Assembly (NCBI GenBank): GCA_051294375.1
Contig: CM119266.1
Location: 15,147,873 to 15,211,872 of the forward strand
DNA length: 64,000 bases
Direction: 5' to 3'
From: Paraspadella gotoi
Lineage: Eukaryota; Chaetognatha
The position numbers were made by a program, and so were the translations under genes. Shown one piece after another: positions 49,739 through 62,981 of the stretch (the first letter of the stretch is position 1; each line of letters starts with the position of its first letter). The notes beneath the pieces were generated by a model that saw only the letters and a list, made by a program, of their open reading frames with translations, had not been told where the DNA came from and did not search any database.

Positions 49739-50537
49739 CTCCCTTTTTAACGCGTCTTCTCTTTTCTTTTTTTTAAACTCGCTCTTCCCTCTCCATCTGC
49801 CCCTACTCGCGCCGAGATTTGTTTTGACCAATAGGAGCAAGCGTGAGGCGACGAAGGGGTTTTTTCGGCGGACCACATCGGCGCCGTTTCGGCGGCGTCG
49901 CAGCGCCACGCCCCGTTTTCCGGCGCCGCCTGCTTTTTCGCCTTAAGGAGGCACGAATGGTCATCCTCGCCAATAGGCTCTTTTTGACGACAATCATTGA
50001 AGATCTCTCGCTCTCTTCGTTCTCTCGCTCTCATTCGTTTCACCGAGAGTGGACAACGAGGACGAGCGTAAACGTGGTAAAAACCGTGGCGGGAGAGAGC
50101 TGTTGGGGTATGAGAGCATCACTGTGCGAGAGTTTCGTTCCACTGTGCTGAGGATAGTGCGAAAGGTTAAAACGGATGGGCTTTCTCCCTGCGTTTGTTT
50201 TTGTTTTTTTTTTCCTTTAAAAGCGGACGCGTCACCAAAGGGACTACTTCATGCAAGACGAATGATTCTCGTAACGGTGACTGCGGACGGAAAAAGAGAC
50301 GGCGTAGATGGCGCGAAGTGTGAAATATCGAGGATTAAGGAAAAAAGACAAAGGAGCAACGGATTCGGTCGCCTGAATGTCAAAGGGAGCGAAAAGAATA
50401 AAAAAATGGAAGAAGAGGAGGAGACGAAAGATAGAGAAGGAGATGAAAAATATCACTGGACCGAAAAACTGATTGTGGTAGACCACCCATCTATTATGAA
50501 AAGGAGGAGAGAGAGCACTCGCTGGGGGAGAAGGAGG

Positions 50538-50572
<35 letters not shown>

Positions 50573-50872
50573 AGAGAGAAGAGAAGAGACGAGAAGAGAG
50601 AGAGGAGAGAGTTCATGTAAATTGTTATGGCGAAGTGCTGAGGGAGACCGTTAGATGTTCCTTTAGAAATGGAAACGGCGCGGCCCAAACTTTGGCTCAA
50701 GCCCGCTATTTTTCAAGCTGGCTTTACCCCTTTTCTTATACGCCCACACCCCCCTACTTCTGGAATCCTCCCTCTAAAAAAAAAGAAGATAAGTGATGAT
50801 TTTCGGAGCGATGGCTGGTAGTGAAGGAAAACAACTGATAAGGGTCTAAAAAGTGAGAACTGAAGACGCAGT

Positions 50873-50906
<34 letters not shown>

Positions 50907-52061
50907 TCTCTCTCTCCTCTCTCTCTTTCTTTCTCTCGCAGGCGATTGACCGCAAGGGAAAAAAAAGGGGGGAAAGACGGGGCCACCCCTCGATTAAAGC
51001 CGTTTCGGCGCCGAAGAGGGCGGACTTCCGTAGTGAGTCGGAAATTCGCCGCGGACGTGGCCTGAGAGGAGGAAGAGATGTTTGAAAGGAGGAAGAGTAT
51101 GGGCGGGAATTAGATGTGGGAAAGAGAAAGTGTAAAGCAGAGGAACAAAAGGGGTCAAAGTGGCGTGTCATATGAGCGTAAAGAGAAAGAGGAGTCAGAA
51201 CAAAGGAATGTAGAGATGACGGATTTGGGCCGTGAAGGCGTCAAGAGGAGAGAGGGAGAAGCATGAATCCGAGTGACCCACTCGATACAGGGAACGGAGA
51301 CGGGATATCGGCGAGGACCCGGGATGTTGGAGATGACAAATGAAAAGGGGCGAGGGAAATTAAGGCAAAAAAAATAAAAAAACCAAAAACGGATTGTTCA
51401 TTGTTTCGTTCCTCATTGTTTTACTTACGCTATTAATTAAGTTTCATTGTTGAAGGCAAACTAATGGAATTAAGACTTTTATCGCCCGCGGCGGTTAGGC
51501 TGCATTGAGAGGTTTAAAGGGACGAAGTGCGAAGAGAAATGGGATGAGTCAGTTCTCTTGCGTCGTCGACGTAGAGTGATTGGACGCTGCGTCGGCGGCA
51601 GCGGCGCAGCGCAGCGTCGGGGAAAGAATAAGGGAAATTGCAAGGAGATTGGGGGAGGAGCGGGAGAATTGACGAGGCCAAATATAACCTCGTTTCGAAA
51701 CAAGATAGGTCAGCCTCGGGGTCTCCGACCTTGGACCGTAATTGACCGAATAAGTCATGGACGTTCTGTCGCCGCGGCCGACGGGTGGTCGTGAGAAGCG
51801 GAAGAAGTAATGTGGGTTGAGAAAACGTAGAGTTGACCGTTGATGTAACAAAAAGAGGGATGGAAAGTTTGACTCGACGGTTTGTTACAATTTCTATCTA
51901 TGTGCGGAGTTATTGGAATGTGATATATTTTATTGTTGTATGAGGGTTTGTTATTTAAATTATCTATTATGTGTTTTTATTTTTTTGTGTCATGTATATA
52001 GTTTATATATAAAACCTGAAAAGAGGCCAAAACCTTCTCATACAGATTCGACGCTCGACGC
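49648..52061. repeat. Triplicated segment, copy 1 (plus orientation)
   Basis: About 2.4 kb, also found inverted at 55737-58125 and direct at 58840-61340. It runs from a CT array through ACCAATAGGAGCAA and AATAAGTCATGGACGTTCTG to ATTCGACGCTCGACGC, where it ends abruptly. The copies differ by indels. Confidence 0.88.
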
Positions 52062-52799
52062 ATCTCTCTCTAGAGAGAATAATTTTGGCAAATGAGAATT
52101 TTCTCGCCTCGAAAATGAGGTTGGCGCGGCGCCGGATCTCGCGCCGCAAATCAGGCGTCGATGGAAGGTGCGACGGCGTCAATCGGCACCGGAAAAACTC
52201 TGCCATTATTTAACCTTTCTTCGCTTTGATTTAAAAAAAAAATTATGAGCTTCTCTCTCTAACGCTTCAACTCTTTTCTTATTATCTGAGTATATATATC
52301 AATTTATATTATCATTTCCTATTACTCCTTCGCTTTTCTATCATCTACATTTTCGTTTTTTCTTCTTTCTATTCTCTAAGTCTAAATATAACTCTTTTCT
52401 GTCCCCGGGATTCATCGCCTTTCAAAGGCGCGAACGGCCAAGATTTTTTCAAAACAAAAGGGGCGTGACATCGACGCCATAATCGTCGTCTGCGCCGGGA
52501 TCGCCCGCCCGTCACCCATCGGCCGCGATCTCCGAGACGAAAAACGCGTCTAGCGTCCATCGGAGAAAATTGGGCGCCAATCTTGCGTCAAAGGGGCGGA
52601 GAGGGCGAAACCGGAAGCGCCGACGATGGTTGTTGGCGCCGCGAGATCCTATTCTGGCGCCGCTGATGTGGCGGCGCGGTGACGCCGGCGGAGGCGACGT
52701 TAAACTCATTCCTGCAGAAGTCCATTTCGCGGCCGATTCACCGCAAATTGCGGAGTCGTTTCCCGGCATTATGCCGCATAACCGCGGGAGCTGCGGCGA

Positions 52800-52863
<64 letters not shown>

Positions 52864-53136
52864 CTCAATATACATACCTTCGAAGAAGAAAAGGTTCTAG
52901 ACGAGACAGGCCTGGAGAAGGAAGCGATAGAGGTGAAGGGGTAGTTGATAATTTAAGAGGGAGGTGGAGGAGGGGGGCGGTTCAAGGGGGCGGTGACTGG
53001 GAAACGCCGCGGAAGAACGAGAAAGGAGAGAAGAACGATAATGATAGCAACAAAGTATTATATGTGGCAGGAAAATAAGAGAGGGGCCGATGGAATTGCG
53101 CAGCGAGAGAGAGAGAGAAGATGAAGAAAGAGAGAG

Positions 53137-53185
<49 letters not shown>

Positions 53186-54009
53186 AATTTTGTTAGATAA
53201 ATAAAAAGAATAAGAGAAAAACAGGGAAAAAAGAGAGAGAGAAAAAGAAGAGAGAGAGAGAGAGAGAGATGATGAGAGACGAGAGAGGAAGAGGATGAGA
53301 GAGAATACTCGCTAATAGGCCATGCGGGAAGGGAAAATCCTTTTCTTTCTTTCTTTCCTCCTTCAACCAATCAATTCTTACGGCAAGAAAAATCTTTTTG
53401 CCGTCGGGGGGCCGAGAGGCGGAGGAGAGAGGCGCAGAGAGAGAAGCGCGGAACGAAAATAGCGAGCGGAGAACAAGAGAGAGAGCGAGGGGAAAAAAGA
53501 AAGAAGAGAGATGAACAATGAGAGAGAAGGAAAAATAAGGTGCTCTTGCGTGCGAAGAGTAAAAAGAGAGTCAGGATGTAAACAGAAGTCGAATTCAGCG
53601 CCCAAGGTGGCGACGAAGTCCGGTCAGTCGCTCTTTCAAAGAACCGGCGAAGTCGCGCACCATTCCAAACGCTCCGCTAAAATCCTCCTCTTCGTTCCTT
53701 ATCTCGTCCATTTTTTGTCCGCTCCACGTCCCGAGCGTCGTCCGCGTTACTGACGGCGTTGTACTACGGAGTGGTTTTCACGAGAAAGCGATCGACGATC
53801 GAGGCGGAGAAAGTGATTCCTTTTTTTTTTGCGTGGGCGGCGTCCCTTGTATTGACTTTTCATATCAGAAAATTTTGTTACTTAGTCCGCTTTAACAAAA
53901 TCTTAACAATAACAATAACATTAGCAATATATTAATATGAATTAGTTATAAATTATGCGCTTTTCTTTATACTGCTGACGTGTTTCTGTCGTACGAACGA
54001 AGATATCTA
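52062..54009. other. Single-copy non-coding stretch
   Basis: About 1.9 kb found once. It contains CT (52804-52863) and GA (about 53098-53280) arrays. No exon is supported. Confidence 0.6.
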
Positions 54010-57000
54010 TTCCAAAAATACTTTCTATAAATTAATAAATAATGTTTGCTTTGTACAATTTCTGTCATTTCTTTGGTCGCCCCATTCCATACTTGCCCTC
54101 CATCTTCTTTGTCTATATTCCCCACTTCCCCTTCTCCGCGTCCTTTGATCGATCTTACAACTTATTTAAGTCACAAAATCCCACGGTTGTAACTTGTAAA
54201 TGAGGAAGTCACGGCCGCCCCTCCCTGCTCGGTTCAACGTGAACCGCAACGTCGAATCTGTTTCACGCATCGCGTGAGATGGTCCTTAAGTTTCGAACGA
54301 GTCGCTCCGGATGATTCTCTCTCTCTCTCTTCTCCCCGTCTCTCTCTTCATCTCATCTCTCTCTCTCTCTCTCTCTCTCGTCTATCATCCCTCTCAGTCT
54401 CTCACTCTCTCTCTCTCTCTCTCTCACTTCCTACGTGATACTTCGCGTCAATCACCGCGTACTCGAGCGCGTCGGAATGTACAGGCGGGAGGATTCCGCC
54501 TCGGCCGCAGGCGCTTGCGTTACTATGAACGACGCGCGGCGAAAAATCACCGTGACCCTTGCCGGTGAACTAAGGAGTTGTAAAGCGGAGAGAGAGAGAG
54601 AGAGAGAGAGAGACTAGAGAGAGAGAGAGAGAAAGCCTGGGAAGAGCGGGGAAAATAGTGGGTGGGAGCAGGAGAATGGAGCGTAAAAGAAAAGAGATGA
54701 GGGAAGAAAGAGAATAGAGAAGGAGACACAAAGAATAAGAGAAAGAAAGCAAAACTTTTCAAGGAGACAGCGAAAGGACAGTATAAAAAAGAAACGAATA
54801 ACAGAATATAAGGGGTGCAAAAGTATCACCAAAACAAATAAAAGACGAAACCTAATTAAATCAGCAAAGAAAATTACGTTTGTGCCTTTCGTCTTTTCTC
54901 GGTTAAGAAAATGCTTAGGCCTTCGCATAAATTGGGCAAAAATGCTTTCTCTTTTCCTTTTAAGATTATTTATCTATATTTTTTACGATATATATGTATG
55001 TTTTTTAGGTTTCTTTTTATTTTTTCAAGTCTCGAGGCCAAACTTCTGAGTAAGGTGTTTCCAAAAATCTATGACGAATTCTACCGTAGTTCTCCTGATC
55101 CTCGCTCTCTCGTCTCTTTTCTTTACTTTCTCTCTATCTCTCTTTCTCTCTCTCTTTCCCTCCATCTTCTAACGCAAATCTGTATATATATCTCAATAAG
55201 AAGTGGATCAAATGTGGGAAGAACGAAACCGAATCGGGAGTATTATTTAGCTAAGCCTCAGATGTGACAAAGTAAGCAAAAGCCATCTTTTCATGCTACG
55301 CTGACGCATAGCCCATTTCAAGTTATTCACAACTCCATCGCGGACCTTCGATTTCGCAATTGCCGTCTTTGCTTTGCATCTTCCTCCACCATCTGACTCC
55401 CAAGACGTACAGCCGGTGATTCGAATCAAGGTAGCCCTGATACTTGACTTGTGATACTGCGTGAAATCGATTTTGCGTCATAGCGTAATTATTCGTAGGG
55501 TGGTTCTCCGTGAATATAATGATTATCAACATAATCGTGGATTAACTATCGATTCTTTCTTTGTTCATTACTTCATAATTCTTTTTTCCTCTTCTCTTCT
55601 TTCTACTTCTTCTCACATCTTCCTTCTTCTTCCCAGTCGTTGAAGACCAGCTATGCGCCGAACCCGTTTTGTCTGTCGCGAGGGGCGAAACGACCGCCGA
55701 GAAGCTCCAAATCAATTATTCATTCTATTTTTAGTCGCGTCGAGCGTCGAATCTGTATGAGAAGGTTTTTGGCCTCTGTTTCAGGTTTTCTATATAAACT
55801 AGTAGTACAGTACCAACAAAATTAAAAAACATAACCTAGATAATTTAAATAAAAACCCTCATACAACATAACAATATATCCACACTTCCAATACTCGCAC
55901 ATAGATAGATAATTGTAACAAACCGTTCGAGGTCAAACTTTCCATCCCTCTTTTTGGTTTCATCAACGTCAACTTACGCTTTTCTCAACCCACTTATTCT
56001 TCCGTCTCCGACCACCCGTCGGCCGCGGCGACAGAACGTCCATGACTTATTCGGTCAATTACGGTCCAAGGGTGGAGACCCGAGGCTGACCTATTTGTTT
56101 CGTGAAAGAGGTATATTTTGGCCTCGTCCATTTCCCGCTTCCTCCCCCAACTCTCCTTGCAATTTCCCTTATTCTTTCCCGCGCTGCCTGCGCCGCTGCC
56201 GCCGACGTCCAGCGTCATCACTCTACGTCCGACGTCGCAAGAGTAACTTGACTCAGTCACATTTCTCTTCGCCACTTCGTCCCTTTAAACCTCTCATGCA
56301 GCCTTAAACGCCGCGGGCCGATTAAAAGTCTTAAATTCCATTAGTTTGCCTTCAACAATGAACTTAATTTAATAGCGTAGTTAAAATCATGAGGAACGAA
56401 CAATGACAATGCCGTTTTTGGGGTTTTTTTTTTTTTTGCCTTTAATTTCCCTCGCCCCTTATCATTTGTATCTTCCAACATCCCGGGTCCTCGCCGATAT
56501 CCCGGTCTCCGTTCCCTGTATCGAGTGGGTCATGCTCGGATTCATGCTTCTTCCCTCTCTCCTCTTGACGCCTTCACGCCCAAATCCGCTCATCCTCTTC
56601 TTCCTGGTTGTTCTGACTCCTGTTTCCTCTTTACGCTCATATGACCGACGCCACTTTTGACCCCTTTTGTTCCTCTGTTTAACACTTTCTCTTTCCCCAT
56701 CTATTCCCGCCCCCATCTCTTCTTCCCTTTCAAACATCTCTTACCCTTCCTCTCAGGCCACGTCCGCCGGCGATTTCCGGACTGCACTACGGAAGTTACC
56801 GCCCTCTTGGCGGCCGAACGGCTTTAATCGAGGGGTGGCCCCGTCTTTCCCCCCTTTTTTTTCCCTTGCGGTCATCCGCCTGCGAGAGAAAGAGAGAGAG
56901 AGGAGAGGAGAAGAGAGAGAGAGAGAGAAGAGATGAAGAGAGAGAGAGAGAGAAGAGAGAGGATCTGCGTCTTCATTCTCACTTTTGACCCTTTCAGTTG

Positions 57001-57247
57001 GTTTTCCTTCCTACCAGGCCTCGCTCCGAAAATCATCACTTCATCTTCTTTTTTTTTTAGAGGGAGGATTCCAGAAGTAGGGGGGGTGGGATAAGAAAAG
57101 GGGTAAAGCCAGCTTGAAAAATAGCGGGCTTGAGCCAAAGTTTGGGCGCGCACGTTTCCATTTCTAAAGGAACATTTAACGTCCTCCCTCGACTTCGCCA
57201 TAACAATTTACAGGAAATCTCGTCTCCTCTCGTCTCTCTCTCTCTGG

Positions 57248-57300
<53 letters not shown>

Positions 57301-58119
57301 CCTCTTCCTCCCTTCTCCCCCAGCGAGTGGGCTCTTTCTCCTCCTTTTTCATCATCAGATGGGTGGTCTGACCACAATCGTTTTTTTCGGTTCCAGTGAA
57401 TTTTTCACTCCTTCTCTATCCTTTTGCTGTCTCCTCCTCTTTCCATTTTTTTATTGCTTTTCGCTCCCTTTTGACATTCAGCCGAATCCGTTGCTCCTTT
57501 GTCCTTTTTTCCTTAATTCCTCGATATTTCACACTTCGCGCCATCATACGCCGTCTCTTTTTTTTCCGTCCGCAGTCCCGTTAGCGAGATCATTCGGTCT
57601 TGCAATGAAGTAGCCCTTTGGTGACGCGCCGCTTTTAAAGGAAAAAAAAAAAAAAAACCAAACGCAGGGGAAGAAAGGCCCATCCGTTTTTACCTTTTCG
57701 CAACTATCTCAGCACAGTGAAGCGAACTCTCGCACAGTGATTGCTCTCATACCCTCAACGCTCCTCTCCCGCCAACGGGTTTTTACCACGTTTACGCTCG
57801 TCCTCGTTGTCCACTCTCGGGTGAACGATGAGAGCGAGAGAACGAGAGAGCGAGAGATTCTTCAAATGATTGTCGTCAAAAGAGCCTCATTGGCGAGTGA
57901 CCATGTCGTGCCTCCTTAAGGCCGAAAAAGCAGGCGGCGCCGGAAACAGGGGCGCGGCGCTGCCGACGCCGCCGAAACGGCGCCGATTGGTCCGCCGAAA
58001 AACCCCTCGTCGCTCACGCTTTGCTCCTATTGGTCAAAACAAAATTCTCGGCGCGAGTCAAGGGGGCAGATGGAGAGGGAAGAGCGAGTTTAAAAAAAAG
58101 AAAAGAGAGACGCGTTAAA

Positions 58120-58172
<53 letters not shown>

Positions 58173-58174
58173 TA

Positions 58175-58228
<54 letters not shown>

Positions 58229-58528
58229 GACGAGAGGAGAGAGAGAGAGCCACAGCAGAGGCGGGCAGAAGGCCGCGCGGGCCAGAGGCGATAATATGGC
58301 CGACGACGAGATGGAATCTGAATCTTTTGTTGAAAATGGAATTGATGCCCTTTTTGCGTTTCCCGTTTTTTTTTTTCTTTCTTTTTCTCAGCCGACTCGG
58401 CGCTTTTCCTTTTCCTTTTTGTCTCGATGTATGCGGTGCTCGTATTTTGCAGGATTTTTCATTTTTCCTTTCTCATCTTTCTCCTATTTTCTCTCTTTTC
58501 TCTCTATTTTCTTTTTTGTTTGGGGGGT
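54010..58528. repeat. Palindrome D, left arm (contains copy 2 of the triplicated segment)
   Basis: Inverted copy of 58554-62881. The outer edge is near CCAAAAATACTTTCTATAAA and the inner edge at the 25-N gap. 55737-58125 is the inverted copy 2 of the 2.4 kb segment. Confidence 0.9.
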
Positions 58529-58553
58529 NNNNNNNNNNNNNNNNNNNNNNNNN
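58529..58553. other. Assembly gap of exactly 25 N at the axis of palindrome D
   Basis: TTTTTTGTTTGGGGGGT on the left faces AACCCCCAAACAAAAAAG on the right, with only about 20 extra bases, so the gap is the turning point of the palindrome. Confidence 0.97.
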
Positions 58554-58839
58554 TCTGTTGTTACGGTATAAAGGAACCCCCAAACAAAAAAGAAAATAGA
58601 GAGAAATAGAGAGAAATAGAGAAAAAGGGAGAAAGGAAATGAAAAATCCTCCAAATACGTGCACCGCATCATCGAGACAAAAAAAGGAAAAGAAAAGCGC
58701 CGAGTCGGCGAGAAAAAGAAAGAAAAAACGGGGAACGCAAAAGGGATCAATTCCATTTCAACAAAAGATCAATTCCATCTCGTCGTCGGCCATATTTTAT
58801 CGCCCTCTGGCCGCGCGGCCTTCTGCCCGCCCTCTGTGT

Positions 58840-58945
<106 letters not shown>

Positions 58946-59331
58946 TTAACGCTGTCTCTCTTTTCTTTTTTTAAACTCCTCTTCCCTCTCCATCTGCCCC
59001 TTACTCGCTGCCGAGATTTGTTTTGACCAATAGGAGCAAAGGTGAGGCGACGAGGGTTTTTCGGCGGACCAATCGGCGCCGTTCGCGGCGTCGGCAGCGC
59101 CACGCCCCGTTTCCGGCGCCGCCTGCTTTTTCGCCCTTAAGGAGGACGAATGGTCACCTCGCCGAATGAGGCTCTGTTTTGACGATCAATCATTGAAGAA
59201 TCTCTCGCTCTCTCGTTCTCTCGCTCTCACTCGTTTCACCCGAGAGTGGACAACGAGGACGAGCGTAAACGATGGTAAAAACCGTGGCGGGAGAGAGCGT
59301 TGAGGGTATGAGAGCAATCACTGTGCCGAGA

Positions 59332-59448
59332 NNNNNNNNNNNNNNNNNNNNNNNNNNNNNNNNNNNNNNNNNNNNNNNNNNNNNNNNNNNNNNNNNNNNN
59401 NNNNNNNNNNNNNNNNNNNNNNNNNNNNNNNNNNNNNNNNNNNNNNNN
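59332..59448. other. Assembly gap, 117 N
   Basis: Partner arm and copy 1 both show sequence here (about 50125-50210 in copy 1). Confidence 0.97.
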
Positions 59449-59741
59449 TTTTTTTTTCCTTAAAAGCGGCGGTCACCCAAAGACACTTCATGCAAGACGA
59501 ATGATCTCGCTAACGGGACTGCGGACGGAGAGACGGCGTAGATGGCGCGAAGTGTGAAATTATCGAAGCGAAAGGAAAAAAGACAAAGGAGCAACGGGAT
59601 TCGGCTGAATGTCAAAAGGGAGCGAAAAGAATAAAAAAATGGAAAGAGGAGAGACAGAAAAGATAGAGAGGGAGTGAAAAATCACTGACCGAAAAAACGA
59701 TTGTGTAGACACCCATCTATATGAAAAAGGAGGAGAAAGAG

Positions 59742-60023
59742 NNNNNNNNNNNNNNNNNNNNNNNNNNNNNNNNNNNNNNNNNNNNNNNNNNNNNNNNNNN
59801 NNNNNNNNNNNNNNNNNNNNNNNNNNNNNNNNNNNNNNNNNNNNNNNNNNNNNNNNNNNNNNNNNNNNNNNNNNNNNNNNNNNNNNNNNNNNNNNNNNNN
59901 NNNNNNNNNNNNNNNNNNNNNNNNNNNNNNNNNNNNNNNNNNNNNNNNNNNNNNNNNNNNNNNNNNNNNNNNNNNNNNNNNNNNNNNNNNNNNNNNNNNN
60001 NNNNNNNNNNNNNNNNNNNNNNN
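59742..60023. other. Assembly gap, 282 N
   Basis: Copy 1 shows GA arrays and about 150 bp of unique sequence here (about 50515-50785). Confidence 0.97.
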
Positions 60024-60115
60024 AAAAGAAGATGAAGTGATGATTTTCGGAGCGAGGCTGAGTGAAAAACACTGAAAGGGTCAAAAAGTGAGAATGAAGA
60101 CGCAGATCCTCTCTC

Positions 60116-60258
60116 NNNNNNNNNNNNNNNNNNNNNNNNNNNNNNNNNNNNNNNNNNNNNNNNNNNNNNNNNNNNNNNNNNNNNNNNNNNNNNNNNNNNN
60201 NNNNNNNNNNNNNNNNNNNNNNNNNNNNNNNNNNNNNNNNNNNNNNNNNNNNNNNNNN
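60116..60258. other. Assembly gap, 143 N
   Basis: Copy 1 shows a CT array and GCGATTGACCGCAAGGG here (about 50875-50970). Confidence 0.97.
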
Positions 60259-62376
60259 AGAGGGGGGAAAGACGGGGCCACCCCCTCGATTAAAGCCGTT
60301 TCGGCCGCGAGAGGGCGGGACTCCGTAGTGAGTCCGGAATCGCCGGCGGACGTGCCTGAGAGGGAGGGAAGAGATGTTTGAAAGGAGGAAGAGATGGGGG
60401 GGAATAGATGGGAAAGAGAAAGTGTAAAAGCAGAGGAACAAAAGGGGTCAAAAGTGGCGTCGTCAGATGAGCGTAAAGAGAAAGAGGGAGTCAGAAAAAT
60501 GGATGAAGAGGATGAGCGGAATTTGGGCGTGAAGGGTCAAGAGGAGAGAGGGAAGAGATGAATCCGAGATGACCCACTCGATACAGGGAACGGAGACCGG
60601 GATATCGGCGAGGACCCGGGATGTTGGAGAGACAAATGAAAGGGGGCCGAGGGAAATAAAGGCAAAAAAAAAACCCCCAAAAACGGCATTGTCATTGTTC
60701 GTTCCTCATTGATTTACTACGCTATTAAATTAGTTTCATTTTGAAGGCAAACTAATGAATTAAGACTTTTAATCGCCCCGCGGCGGTTAAGGCTGCATGA
60801 GAGGTTTAAAGGGACGAAGTGGCGAAGAGAAATGGTGACTGAGGTCAAGATTCTCTGCGACGTCGACGTAGGTGATGACGCTGACGTCGGCGGCAGCGGC
60901 GGCGGCAGCGTCGGGAAAGAAATAAGGGGAAATTGAAGGAGATTGGGGGGAGGGCGGGAGAATGGACGAGGCCAAAAAACCCTTTCCGAATAAATTAGGT
61001 CAGCCTCGGGGTCTCCGACCTTGGACCCGTAATGACCGAATAAGTCATGGACGTTCTGTCGCCGCGGCCGACGGGGGTCGGAGAACGGAGGAAGAATGTG
61101 GGTTGAGGAAAAGCGTAAGTTGACGTTGATGTAAACAAAAAAGGAGGGATGGAAAGTTTGACTCGAACGGTTGTACAATTTCTATCTATGTGCGAGATTA
61201 TTGGAGTGATATATTTTTTGTTGTATGAGGGTTTGTTATTTAAATTTCTAGTTAGTTTTTTATTTTTTGGTCTGTATATAGTTTTATTAAAACCTGAAAA
61301 GAGGCCAAAAACCTTCTCATACAGATTCGACGCTCGACGCGACTAAAAAAGATTGAATAATTGATTGGAGCTTCGGCGTCGTTTTCGCCTCGCGACGCAA
61401 AACGTCGGCGCCATCTGGTTTCACGCTAGGAAGAAGAAGAAGATGTGAGAAGAAGTAGAAGAAGAGGAAGAGGAAAAAAGAAATGTATGTAAGAAGAATC
61501 GGTAATAGATTATTTGATATCATTTTCACGGAGGTGAAGTCGATAATTCAGCCTAGACGCAAAATCGATTATCACGCAGAGTATCAGGCCGACCTTGATT
61601 CGATCACGGCTGACGTATTGGGAGTCAGATGGTGGAGCGAGATGGCAAAGCAAGACGGCAATTGCGAATCGAAGGCCGCGATGGAGTTGTGAAACTTGAA
61701 ATGGGTATGGCGCAGCGTAGCAATGAAAAGAGGCTTTGCTTACTTTGTCACATCTGAGGCTTAGCTAAATAATACTCCCGATCGGTTTCGTTTCTTTCCC
61801 AATTTGATCCACTTCTTATTGAAGATATTACAGATTTTCGTTAAAGATGGAGGGAAGAGAGAGAGAAAGAGAGATAGAGAGAAAGATAAAGAAAGAGAGA
61901 GAGAGCGAGATAGGGAGAAATACTAGAAAAATTGTCATAGATTTTTGAAACGACCTTTACCAGAAGTTTGGCTTCGAGATGAAAAAAAAAGAAAACCTAA
62001 AAAACATACATATTATCGTAAAAAAAGTAATAAATAATCTTAAAAGGAAAGAGAAAGGCATTTTTTGCCAATTTATGCGAAGCCTAAGAATTTCTAACGA
62101 GAAAAGACGAAAGGCACAAACGTAATTTCTTTGCTGATTTAATAGGTTTCTTTTTATTTGTTTGGTGATACTTTTCCCCCTTTTATTCTGTATTCGTTTC
62201 TTTTTTTATTCTGTCCTTTCGCTGTCTCCCTTGAAAGTTTTGCTTTCTTTTCTCTTATTCTTTGTGTCTCCTTCTCTATTTCTCTATTCTTCCCTCATCT
62301 CTTTCTTTTACGCTCCATTCTCCTCTCCACCCACTATTTCCCCCGCTCTTTCCCAGGCTTTCTCTCTCTCTCTCTC

Positions 62377-62581
62377 NNNNNNNNNNNNNNNNNNNNNNNN
62401 NNNNNNNNNNNNNNNNNNNNNNNNNNNNNNNNNNNNNNNNNNNNNNNNNNNNNNNNNNNNNNNNNNNNNNNNNNNNNNNNNNNNNNNNNNNNNNNNNNNN
62501 NNNNNNNNNNNNNNNNNNNNNNNNNNNNNNNNNNNNNNNNNNNNNNNNNNNNNNNNNNNNNNNNNNNNNNNNNNNNNNNNN
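62377..62581. other. Assembly gap, 205 N
   Basis: CT on the left and GA on the right; the partner arm resolves it at about 54312-54640. Confidence 0.97.
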
Positions 62582-62881
62582 AGAGAGAATCATCCGGAGC
62601 GACTCGTTCGAAACTTAAGGACCATCTCACGCGAGCGTGAACAGATTCGCACGTGGGGTCACGTGAACCGAGCAGGGAGGGCGCGGCCGTGACTTCCTCA
62701 TTTACAAGTTACAACCGTGGATTTTGTGACTTAATAAGTTGGAAGATTCGATAAAGACGCGGAGAAGGGGAAGGTGGGAATATGAGACAAAGAAGATGAG
62801 GGCAAGTATGGAATGGGGCGAAAAAGAAATGACACGAAATTGTAAAAGCAACATATTTATTAATTTATAGAAAGTATTTTT

Positions 62882-62981
62882 NNNNNNNNNNNNNNNNNNN
62901 NNNNNNNNNNNNNNNNNNNNNNNNNNNNNNNNNNNNNNNNNNNNNNNNNNNNNNNNNNNNNNNNNNNNNNNNNNNNNNNNN
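62882..62981. other. Assembly gap, exactly 100 N
   Basis: A round-number gap at the outer end of palindrome D; probably a default scaffold gap of unknown length. Confidence 0.97.

Noticed and set aside
61483-61692. Open frame with VLGVRWW, also seen antisense near 55323-55532
   Set aside because: The two copies are palindrome partners, and the frame and flanking residues differ between them; no domain.
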